Assembly: GCF_014650675.1 (NCBI RefSeq)
Contig: NZ_BMVK01000001.1
Location: 1 to 64,000, forward strand
Reading direction: 5' to 3'
Length of the DNA stretch: 64,000 nucleotides
Source: Streptomyces anulatus
GTDB taxonomy: Bacteria; Actinomycetota; Actinomycetes; Streptomycetales; Streptomycetaceae
Shown here: positions 43,315 through 50,616 of the stretch, in pieces
How the letters are laid out: every line of letters starts with the position of its first letter
How positions within the stretch are numbered: the stretch's first letter is position 1
The notes under the pieces: model-generated
What the model was told of the DNA's origin: nothing
The model's database searches: none
The model's input: the letters and a program-made list of their open reading frames with translations, nothing else
Position numbers and translations under genes: made by a program

Positions 43315-44031
43315 TCAGATGCTGGTACCCCGTTCACGGTACGCCCCGGTTCGCCCGGTTCCCCCGGCCGGGGCCGCGGTGAGCACCCCGAGGGTCAGCA
43401 GGGCCTGGGCGGCGATGTAGGTGAGCATCACCCAGAAGTCGGGGGCGGGCGCCTGCGGCCATTCCGCGATGCCGGTGGCGATGAGGGCGTCGGAGAGCAG
43501 GAAGAGCGCCCCGCCGGCCGCCGCGTACGGGCCGAGCACGCCGGCCCGCCAGGCCATGGCGGTGAGCAGCAGGCTGTAGCCGGTCAGCGGGATACGCAGG
43601 TCCGCCGGGAGGTCCGGCCAGATCAGCACGAGGAAGACGACGAGGACGAGGACGTATCCGGCGCCCGTGGCCAGTGGCGCGCGGGCCCGGTCGCGGCCGA
43701 ACAGCGTCAGGTAGCAGACATGGCCGACGGCGAAGGAGCCCATGCCGACGAGGAACGCCAGGTCGTTGTCGGCGAGCAGGAAGACGTCGCCGCCCCACCC
43801 GAACAGCAGGGCCGCGACGAGCAGCCGGGGTCCGCCGCGCAGTGCCGCGTACCCGGCGAGCAGCGGCATCAGCAGCGGCTTGGCGACCAAGTGGACGGTG
43901 TCGGCCCCGGCGAGGAGCCCGACCAGGTCCACCGCGGCGGCGAGGAGGAAGGCGAGGAGCACGGGGCGGGCGAAGCGCTCGGCGCGTCCGCCGTGCCCGG
44001 TGCCGCCGGGGCGGGACGCGGTGGCGGTCAC
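43315..44031 (-). CDS. Lysoplasmalogenase (YhhN family) membrane protein
   Basis: The 238-residue protein has seven to eight hydrophobic segments and the YhhN pattern with HLVAKPLLMPLLAGY, WGGDVFLLADNDLAFLVGMGSFAVGHVCYL and LLSDALIATG. YhhN enzymes hydrolyse the vinyl-ether bond of lysoplasmalogen. Whether Streptomyces uses such lipids is unclear, so the assignment is by family. The start is GTG at 44031, overlapping the stop of the desaturase gene (GTGA), so the two genes are translated together. Confidence 0.85.
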   Translation of the reverse strand: MTATASRPGGTGHGGRAERFARPVLLAFLLAAAVDLVGLLAGADTVHLVAKPLLMPLLAGYAALRGGPRLLVAALLFGWGGDVFLLADNDLAFLVGMGSFAVGHVCYLTLFGRDRARAPLATGAGYVLVLVVFLVLIWPDLPADLRIPLTGYSLLLTAMAWRAGVLGPYAAAGGALFLLSDALIATGIAEWPQAPAPDFWVMLTYIAAQALLTLGVLTAAPAGGTGRTGAYRERGTSI

Positions 44032-45035
44032 GGGGTGCGCTCCGGGGCCGGGGCGGCGGAGGCCGCGGCAGGCGCGGAGGCGGCGGCGGGCGCGGAGGCG
44101 GTGGCGGGCGCGGAGGCGGTGGCCTGAGCGGGTACGGGGGCGGATGCCGAGGCCTCCGTCCCCGCTCCCACCCCCTCTCCCGCTCCAGCCGCTCCTGCCT
44201 TCGGCACCGGCTGCCAGCCCGGCCCGCGGAACACCCGTCCGGCCCGCTCGCTCCAGGTGTCGGCGGCCCTGACGTCCCGGGCGATGGCGGCGTACTCGTG
44301 GGTCGCGACGCGCAGCGGGTTGTGGGTGGAGATGTTCTTGGTGAGCCCGTAGACGGGCCGCTCGGTCTCGGCCGCGAAGGACCCGAACATCCGGTCCCAG
44401 ACGATCAGGATCCCGCCGTAGTTGCGGTCCAGGTAGCCGCCCTGCGAGGCGTGGTGGACGCGGTGGTGGGAGGGCGTGTTGAGGACGTACTCGAAGGGGC
44501 GCGGGAGCTTGCCGACGCGCTCGGTGTGCACCCAGAACTGGTAGACGAGGTTGGCCGACTGGCAGAACGCGAGCGCCGCCGGGTGCACCCCGCAGGCGAT
44601 CAGCGGCAGGTAGAAGGGCCAGACGGTCGCGGAGGTCCAGGGCTGGCGCAGTGCGGTGGTGAGGTTGAACTTCTCGCTGGAGTGGTGGACCACGTGGCAG
44701 GCCCACAGGATCCGGATCACATGGTGGCCCCGGTGGGACCAGTAGTAGAAGAAGTCCTGGGCCAGAAGCATCAGCAGGACGGTCCACCACAGCACGGGCA
44801 CCCGCAGCGGCGTCAGTTCGTAGACCCCCATGTAGATCGCCAGGATGGGGATCTTCCACAGCAGGTCGAAGCCCAGGCTGCCGATGCCCATGGTGAGGCT
44901 GGTGGCGGCGTCCTTGGTCTCGTACCCGGCGGCGTCCTCGTCCGGGTGGAGGCGGTAACTGACCATCTCGATCACGGTGAGCAGCACGAAGGCCGGTATT
45001 GACCACAGCACGACATCGGGCAGGTTCGGCTCCAT
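44028..45035 (-). CDS. Sterol desaturase/fatty-acid hydroxylase family membrane protein
   Basis: The 335-residue protein has four membrane helices and the three His boxes of the family: HRGHH (about residue 101), HVVHH (about 115) and HHRVHH (about 190), which bind a di-iron centre for C-H hydroxylation or desaturation of lipids. The last 60 residues are an Ala/Ser/Pro tract (SAPATASAPAAASAPAAAS) from an 18-bp tandem repeat, likely disordered. The ATG at 45035 is divergent from the NACHT gene. The lipid substrate is unknown. It is cotranslated with the lysoplasmalogenase. Confidence 0.9.
   Translation of the reverse strand: MEPNLPDVVLWSIPAFVLLTVIEMVSYRLHPDEDAAGYETKDAATSLTMGIGSLGFDLLWKIPILAIYMGVYELTPLRVPVLWWTVLLMLLAQDFFYYWSHRGHHVIRILWACHVVHHSSEKFNLTTALRQPWTSATVWPFYLPLIACGVHPAALAFCQSANLVYQFWVHTERVGKLPRPFEYVLNTPSHHRVHHASQGGYLDRNYGGILIVWDRMFGSFAAETERPVYGLTKNISTHNPLRVATHEYAAIARDVRAADTWSERAGRVFRGPGWQPVPKAGAAGAGEGVGAGTEASASAPVPAQATASAPATASAPAAASAPAAASAAPAPERTP
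44073..44130 (-). repeat. 18-bp tandem repeat at the desaturase C-terminus
   Basis: GGAGGCGGTGGCGGGCGC-like units recur about three times in imperfect tandem and encode Ala-Ser-Ala-Pro-Ala repeats on the minus strand. The unit length is a multiple of three. Confidence 0.7.
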
Positions 45036-45114
45036 GCGAGCACCGTAGGGCCGCTGGTCGGCGAGGGCTAGACGTTGTTACCCACAAGTATGCGAGACCT
45101 GGCGTCAGCAGTCT

Positions 45115-45154
45115 TTGGCACCTTCTGCCAAGGGGCCGGCCGTAGGATCTACGG
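45115..45154. promoter_or_regulatory. Two dyads upstream of the NACHT gene
   Basis: TTGGCA (45115-45120) and TGCCAA (45126-45131) form a perfect 6-5-6 dyad. CCGTAG (45140-45145) and CTACGG (45149-45154) form a second, overlapping a TAGGAT -10-like hexamer at 45143-45148. Both lie in the 149-base divergent region between the desaturase and NACHT genes, 30-70 bases upstream of the NACHT start. Confidence 0.5.
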
Positions 45155-45184
45155 AACGCGTGCCGCCGAGGGGGAGGAACACAC

Positions 45185-48100
45185 GTGTCCGGTACGGAAG
45201 TTGCCCTGTTACGGCTGGCCACGACGGTGATCGGCGCGGCGGCGAAGGCACTGCTGACCCCCGGGCCGGGCGCGCGCCTGGTCCCGGATCCGGTGCGCCC
45301 CCTCCCCCGCCCCGCGAAGCCGGACCGGCTGGCGAAGGTGCTCGCGGGCCGCATGGCCGATGCGTTCGCCGACCTGCCCGAGCACGAGCGGCTGGCCGCG
45401 CTCACCTCCGTACAGGACACGTTCGCGGCGGCGGACGAGCCGGACGCCGGACGGCTCTTCGCCCTGGAGCTGGACCCCGAGCGACTGCGCGCCGAGCTGT
45501 CGGCCCCCGCCGCCGGGCTGTCGGCGCGGGCCGTCGACCTGTACGAGGACCTGCTCGGCCGCTGCTGTGCGCACCTGGTGGAGCAGCTGACCGCACACCC
45601 GTCGTTCGCGGCGCGGGCGGCGGTGGAGCAGGTCCGCGCGACGGGGCGGACGCGGGAACTGGTGGAGGACGTACGCGACCGGGTCGGGCCGCGCCCGGAC
45701 GCGGCGGATCTGGACTTCGAGCGGCGGTACGCGGAGTTCGTGGCGACGGCCAACGGCCGGGTGGAGCTGTTCGGGCTGACGCTGGGGCGGTCGGCCGGCG
45801 GGTGGCCGCTGGAGACGGCCTACATCAGTCTCTCGGTCAGCGGTTACGAGGTCGACGGCGGGCACGTTCCGGGGCAGCCGGTCCGGACCTCGATCGGGAT
45901 CGAGCAGGCCCTCGGCGAGTGGGACCGGCTGCTGCTGCGCGGCCCGGCCGGTTCCGGCAAGAGCACGCTGGTGCAGTGGCTGGCGCTGAACGCCGCGCGG
46001 CAGACGTTCGGCGGCGAGCTGGCGGACTGGAACCGGTGCGTCCCCTTCGTCCTGCGCCTTCGCGCCTTCACGGCCCTCGACGTCCTGCCCGCCCCGGCGG
46101 ACTTCCTGCGCGCGGCCGGTGTACCGCTGCACGGCTCGGCCCCGCCCGGCTGGGCGGACCGGCTGCTCCAACAGGGCCGGGCGCTGGTCCTCGTGGACGG
46201 GGTCGACGAGGTTCCGGACCGGCTCCGCAAGCGCACGGAACGCTGGCTGAGGGACCTGATCGCCGCCTATCCGCGGGCCAGGTACGTGGTGACGACCCGC
46301 CCGTCGGCGGTCCCGGAGACCTGGCTGTCCAGCTCCGGCTTCGAGCCGCACAGTTTGCTGGCGATGAGCCAGGAGGACGTCCGCGCCTTCATCGAACACT
46401 GGCACCGGGCGGCCCGCTCGGAGTGCCGCTCGGAGGAGGAACGCGCCGAGCTGGACCCGTACGAGAACGCCCTGCGCCGTGCGGTCGGGACGCGCAGGGA
46501 CCTGGGACTGCTCGCGACGAACCCGCTGATGTGCGCCCTGCTCTGCGCGCTGAACCGGGACCGCCGGATGCAGCTGCCCCGGGCGCGCAAGGAGCTGTAC
46601 GACGCGGCGCTGGACATGCTGCTGGTCCGGCGCGACACGGAGCGCGAGATCATCGGGGTGGAGGGCGTCGACCTGACCCGCGAGGAGCAGACGGCCCTGC
46701 TGCAACGACTCGCGTACTGGCTGATCCGCAACGGGCTGGTCGAGGCGCGGCAGGACGAGGCGGTGTCTCTGATCTCCGACTGGATGCGGGCCATGTCGCA
46801 GGTCCGGGGCGCCCCCGACCAGGTCTTCACACACCTGCTCAACCGGAGCGGTCTCCTGCGCGAACCGGCCCCGGGCGCGGTGGACTTCGTGCACCGGACG
46901 TTCCAGGACTACCTGGGCGCGAAGGCCGCCGTGGAAGCCCGTGACTTCGGCGTCCTGGTCCGCCACGCCCATGAGGACCAGTGGGACGACGTGGTGCAGA
47001 TGGCGGTGGGTCACGCCCGGCCGGACGAGCGGGCGACGTTGCTCACGTCCTTGCTGGAGCGGGCGGACGCGGAGCCCGAGCACGGGCACCGGTTGGTCCT
47101 GCTGGCGGCGGGGAGTCTGGCCCATGCGCCGGAACTGGATCCGACGGTGCGGGAGGAGGTGGAGGCACGGACGGAGAGGCTGCTGCCGCCGGACAGCCAG
47201 GAGGACATCGACGAGCTGGCCAAGGTGGGCGATCTGGCACTGGAGCTGTTGTCGTCGATGCTGGACGGGCTGAACGATCGGGAAGCGGCTGCGGTCGTAC
47301 GTACGGCCGGGGCGGTGGGCAGCGAAGCGGCGTACGAGCTGGTGAAGCAGTTCCGGGACGACGAGGACGAGTTGATCGGCGATGCCGTGTCCCAGGCCTG
47401 GGCAGGATTCGACGCGGAGCCGTACGCGCGGGAGATCATGGCTTTCCGTACCTGGGAAGGCAGCTATGCGCGAGCGGAGACCGAGGCGCAGCTCTCCGCA
47501 CTGCACCACATCCCCGATCTGAGCGACGTACACGTGACGGGTGATCGCCATGATCTCTCCCAGGTGACCTCGCGGCAGGACGTGCAGCGGGTCTTCGTGT
47601 ACCGCAACAGCCTGATCGAGGACGTGAGCGCACTCGCGGCCATGCCACGCCTGCGCGAGATCGGGTTGAGCGGCTGCCCACGGATCCGTTGCATCGAACC
47701 CCTGGCACGACCTGGGCTGGAGTGGCTGTCCCTTGCCGAACTCAACCCGTCACTCGATCCGTCCCCGCTCGCGAACATGCCGGATCTCCGGTTCTTGGCG
47801 CTCTGCCACCCCTTCGTCATGGAGAGCATCGGCGAACTCCCGGTCTGCGAACAGGTGACCGAACTCGAGCTGCCGCGGCAGACCCGCTACCTGAGCCTGG
47901 AGGGACTGGAGCGCTGGACGAGTCTGCGAGCGTTGAGCCTGTACGGCGTGACCCACCTCCGGCAGCTGAGCCGGATGCCGTCGCTGCACAACCTGGAGCG
48001 CATGCATCTGATGTACATGCCGAACATCGACCTGGAGTTGATGGCCCCACTCACCAGGCTGCACAAACTCTTCCTGGTAGCAGGCGACCAGCAGTTGGAC

Positions 48101-48277
48101 CTCACCCCTCTCGGCGAACTCCCATCCCTCACTGCCCTCACCCTCCACGGGGACGAGGAGCCGTTCGATCTCGCTCCCCTCGCTGCCTCCGAAAACCTGA
48201 CCATCCACCTGACCCACAACACCCACGTCACCGGCGCCGAACTCTTCCCGCCCGAGCGCATCGTCCGCCTCCGCTGA
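45185..48277 (+). CDS. NACHT NTPase with leucine-rich repeats (bacterial NLR-like protein)
   Basis: The 1,030-residue protein has a helical N-terminal domain (about residues 1-215), a NACHT core and C-terminal LRRs. The N-terminal domain resembles the NNH type common in Streptomyces NACHTs. The core has Walker A GPAGSGKST (253-261), Walker B LVLVDGVDE (334-342) and sensor TTRPSA (about 367-372). The LRRs run from about 780 to the end (LPSLTALTL-type units). Bacterial NACHT proteins with this build include anti-phage NLR-like sensors. A TTA codon at position 9 suggests bldA control. The start is GTG at 45185 with GGGGAGGA upstream. Single gene between divergent and co-directional housekeeping genes. 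Confidence 0.88.
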   Translation: MSGTEVALLRLATTVIGAAAKALLTPGPGARLVPDPVRPLPRPAKPDRLAKVLAGRMADAFADLPEHERLAALTSVQDTFAAADEPDAGRLFALELDPERLRAELSAPAAGLSARAVDLYEDLLGRCCAHLVEQLTAHPSFAARAAVEQVRATGRTRELVEDVRDRVGPRPDAADLDFERRYAEFVATANGRVELFGLTLGRSAGGWPLETAYISLSVSGYEVDGGHVPGQPVRTSIGIEQALGEWDRLLLRGPAGSGKSTLVQWLALNAARQTFGGELADWNRCVPFVLRLRAFTALDVLPAPADFLRAAGVPLHGSAPPGWADRLLQQGRALVLVDGVDEVPDRLRKRTERWLRDLIAAYPRARYVVTTRPSAVPETWLSSSGFEPHSLLAMSQEDVRAFIEHWHRAARSECRSEEERAELDPYENALRRAVGTRRDLGLLATNPLMCALLCALNRDRRMQLPRARKELYDAALDMLLVRRDTEREIIGVEGVDLTREEQTALLQRLAYWLIRNGLVEARQDEAVSLISDWMRAMSQVRGAPDQVFTHLLNRSGLLREPAPGAVDFVHRTFQDYLGAKAAVEARDFGVLVRHAHEDQWDDVVQMAVGHARPDERATLLTSLLERADAEPEHGHRLVLLAAGSLAHAPELDPTVREEVEARTERLLPPDSQEDIDELAKVGDLALELLSSMLDGLNDREAAAVVRTAGAVGSEAAYELVKQFRDDEDELIGDAVSQAWAGFDAEPYAREIMAFRTWEGSYARAETEAQLSALHHIPDLSDVHVTGDRHDLSQVTSRQDVQRVFVYRNSLIEDVSALAAMPRLREIGLSGCPRIRCIEPLARPGLEWLSLAELNPSLDPSPLANMPDLRFLALCHPFVMESIGELPVCEQVTELELPRQTRYLSLEGLERWTSLRALSLYGVTHLRQLSRMPSLHNLERMHLMYMPNIDLELMAPLTRLHKLFLVAGDQQLDLTPLGELPSLTALTLHGDEEPFDLAPLAASENLTIHLTHNTHVTGAELFPPERIVRLR

Positions 48278-48346
48278 CCGCGCGACCACGTCACCGGAGA
48301 CGGCCGAATAGGGGACTGTCAGTCATGGCCCGTATTCTCTGTGACC

Positions 48347-49363
48347 ATGCTCGACGACCGCCTGACAGCCGCACCATGGCCGACCGCCTACCCCCAGGGG
48401 TACGCGGTCGTCGACGTGGAGACCACCGGACTCGCCCGCGACGACCGGATAATCTCCGCCGCCGTCTACCGGCTGGACGCCCTGGGCAATGTCGAGGACC
48501 ACTGGTACACGCTGGTCAACCCGGAGCGGGACCCCGGTCCCGTCTGGATCCACGGGCTGACGAGCGACGTGCTCGAAGGCGCGCCGCTCTTCCCCGACGT
48601 GGCCGCCGAGCTGTCGGAGCGGCTCAAGGACCGGGTGCTCGTCGCGCACAACGCGGCGTTCGACTGGTCGATGATCGCCCGGGAGTACGCACGGGCCTCG
48701 GTGATCGCCCCGGTCGAGCACCGGCTGTGCACGATCGCGCTGGCCAAGGAGCTGCGCCTGCCGCTGCCCAACCACAAGCTGGCCTCGCTCGCCGCGCATT
48801 TCGGAGTCGTGCAGCAGCAGGCCCACCACGCCCTGGACGACGCCCGGGTGCTCGCCGAGGCGTTCCGGCCGAGCCTGCACGCGGCGGCCCGGGGCGGGGT
48901 GCGGCTGCCCCTGCTGGAGTGCCGTCCGCTGACCGAGTGGTCCGACTCCCCCGTCACCCCGCGCGTCGGCTACCAGCCCTCCCGGCAGCAGAACAGCTGG
49001 CGGCCCTCGCGCAAGCGGCCGGCCTGCCCGTATCCCAACCCGGGGCGGTACGAGAAGGAGAAGCCGCTCCAGCAGGGGATGCGGGTGGCCTTCTCCGGGG
49101 ACACCTCGATCGACCGGGAGCTGCTGGAGGACCGGGCGGTGGAGGCCGGCCTGCACGTGGCGACCAGTGTGTCGCGGCTGACCAGTCTGCTGGTGACCAA
49201 CGATCCGGACGCGGCCACCTCCAAGACGCAGAAGGCCAAGACGTTCGGCACGCCGATCCTGGAGGAGAGCGCCTTCACCCATCTGCTGCGCGATGTGGCC
49301 CCCGCCGTACCGGCTCCGGGGGCGGCTCTGCCGCACCAGGCCCCCGCACCGTCATCGGAGTGA
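48347..49363 (+). CDS. DnaQ-like 3'-5' exonuclease with C-terminal BRCT domain
   Basis: The 338-residue protein has a DEDDh exonuclease (about residues 20-175) with VVDVETTGLARD, VLVAHNAAFDWSMI and HHALDDARVLAE, and a C-terminal BRCT-like domain (GMRVAFSGDTSIDRELLEDRAVEAGLHVATSVSRLTSLLVTND). This architecture is annotated as a DNA polymerase III epsilon subunit-like protein in actinobacteria and may act in repair more than replication proofreading. No ribosome site is visible. TATTCT at 48333-48338 is nine bases from the ATG at 48347, consistent with a leaderless message. GTG at 48341 is an alternative. Confidence 0.85.
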   Translation: MLDDRLTAAPWPTAYPQGYAVVDVETTGLARDDRIISAAVYRLDALGNVEDHWYTLVNPERDPGPVWIHGLTSDVLEGAPLFPDVAAELSERLKDRVLVAHNAAFDWSMIAREYARASVIAPVEHRLCTIALAKELRLPLPNHKLASLAAHFGVVQQQAHHALDDARVLAEAFRPSLHAAARGGVRLPLLECRPLTEWSDSPVTPRVGYQPSRQQNSWRPSRKRPACPYPNPGRYEKEKPLQQGMRVAFSGDTSIDRELLEDRAVEAGLHVATSVSRLTSLLVTNDPDAATSKTQKAKTFGTPILEESAFTHLLRDVAPAVPAPGAALPHQAPAPSSE

Positions 49364-49427
49364 ACCGGGCACGACTCGCCCGGCAGCCGCTCGCCCCGTG
49401 GCCGCCGGGCGTCCCACCCTGTGGCGC

Positions 49428-49661
49428 ATGGCACGTTGCGAGGTTTGCGGAAACGACTACGGCATGTCCTTCGAGGTGCACGCGCAGGGCGCGGTGCACG
49501 TCTTCGACTGCTTCTCCTGCGCCATCCACCGCATGGCGCCGATCTGCGAGCACTGCCGGGTCCAGGTGATCGGGCAGGGCGTCGAGGTCGACGGGCACTG
49601 GTACTGCGGCGCCCACTGCGCCCGCGCCGAGGGGAAGGCAGGCATCGTGGACAAAGTGTGA
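49428..49661 (+). CDS. Small zinc-ribbon/LIM-like protein (77 aa)
   Basis: The protein has eight to nine cysteines arranged as two CxxC knuckle sets: MARCEVCGNDY and FDCFSCAIHR, then ICEHCRVQV and WYCGAHCARAEG. The spacing suggests two treble-clef zinc sites like small LIM or metallothionein-like proteins. It is conserved beside surf1 in Streptomyces. Its role is unknown and may be in metal handling or as a protein partner. There is an ATG at 49428 without an evident ribosome site. It is downstream of the DnaQ-like gene (64-base gap). Confidence 0.8.
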   Translation: MARCEVCGNDYGMSFEVHAQGAVHVFDCFSCAIHRMAPICEHCRVQVIGQGVEVDGHWYCGAHCARAEGKAGIVDKV

Positions 49662-49708
49662 CGGAACATCCCATCGCCGGATCGCTCCGGCAGCACCCCT
49701 GAGTGCCG

Positions 49709-49742
49709 CACCCCATGACCCCGGTTGTACGGTCATGGGGTG
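49709..49742 (+). promoter_or_regulatory. Perfect 12-bp hairpin enclosing the SURF1 start codon
   Basis: CACCCCATGACC (49709-49720) pairs perfectly with GGTCATGGGGTG (49731-49742) over a ten-base loop. The last three bases of the second arm are the GTG start codon of the SURF1 gene. The structure also lies 48 bases past the zinc-ribbon stop, so it may be an operator, terminator or translation block. Confidence 0.75.
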
Positions 49743-50543
49743 TACCGCTTCCTGTTGACCCGGCAGTGGGTGATCCTCACCCTGCTCGGCCTCGCGCTGA
49801 TCCCGACGATGATCGAGCTGGGTTTCTGGCAGTTCCACCGGCACGAACACCGGGTCGAGCAGAACGCGCTGATCTCGCGGAACCTCGACGCCCAGCCGGT
49901 CCCGGTCTCCGAACTCACCTCTCCCGGACACACCGTCCCGCGCTCGGACTACTGGCGGGCGGTCACCGCGACGGGGACGTTCGACACGGAGCACGAGGTG
50001 GTCGTCCGCCGCCGGACCTCGGACGACGACCGCATCGGCGTCCATGTCCTGACCCCGCTGGACCTCAAGGGCGGCGGCACCGTCCTGATCAACCGAGGCT
50101 GGGTCCCGGCCGCGCCGAACCAGACCGCCTTCCCCGACGTGCCGCCCGCGCCCCGGGGCGAAGTGACCGTCACCGGCCGCCTCAAGGCGGACGAGACGAC
50201 CGGCAGCAGCGGCATCAAGGACCTGGCGGGACTGCCGGACCGGCAGGTGATGCTGATCAACAGCGACCAGCAGTCCCAGCTGCTGTCCCGGACGGTCCTC
50301 GGCGGGTACATCGAGCAGACCGCCCCCCGGCCGACGGGGGATCTGCCCGAGCAGATCGCCTCCCCCGACGACAGCTCGATCGGCCCGCACATGGCCTACG
50401 CCGTCCAGTGGTGGCTGTTCGTCGCCGCCGTCCCGGTCGGCTGGATCATTCTCGTACGCCGTGAGAAGCGCGACCGTGAGCAGGCCGCGGCCGAGAACGC
50501 GACGGCCGACGCCCCGGAGCAGCCCGAACCGGCGAGCGCCTGA
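49740..50543 (+). CDS. SURF1-family cytochrome oxidase biogenesis protein
   Basis: The 267-residue protein has an N-terminal transmembrane helix (LTRQWVILTLLGLALIPTMIELGFWQ, about residues 6-31) and a second near 223-243 (MAYAVQWWLFVAAVPVGWIILV), flanking an outer domain. It carries the SURF1 motifs FWQFHRHEHR, YWRAVTATGTFD and VLINRGWVP. SURF1 helps insert heme a into cytochrome c oxidase. The GTG at 49740 is the last codon of a perfect hairpin arm, so the ribosome would have to open it. A TTG five codons upstream would be an alternative start. Confidence 0.9.
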   Translation: MYRFLLTRQWVILTLLGLALIPTMIELGFWQFHRHEHRVEQNALISRNLDAQPVPVSELTSPGHTVPRSDYWRAVTATGTFDTEHEVVVRRRTSDDDRIGVHVLTPLDLKGGGTVLINRGWVPAAPNQTAFPDVPPAPRGEVTVTGRLKADETTGSSGIKDLAGLPDRQVMLINSDQQSQLLSRTVLGGYIEQTAPRPTGDLPEQIASPDDSSIGPHMAYAVQWWLFVAAVPVGWIILVRREKRDREQAAAENATADAPEQPEPASA

Positions 50544-50616
50544 GACTCCCGGCACACGCTCGGACCGTTGACCGGTCGGCTGGTTGACATCGGCCCGGTT
50601 CGGGAAAACGCCTGGC

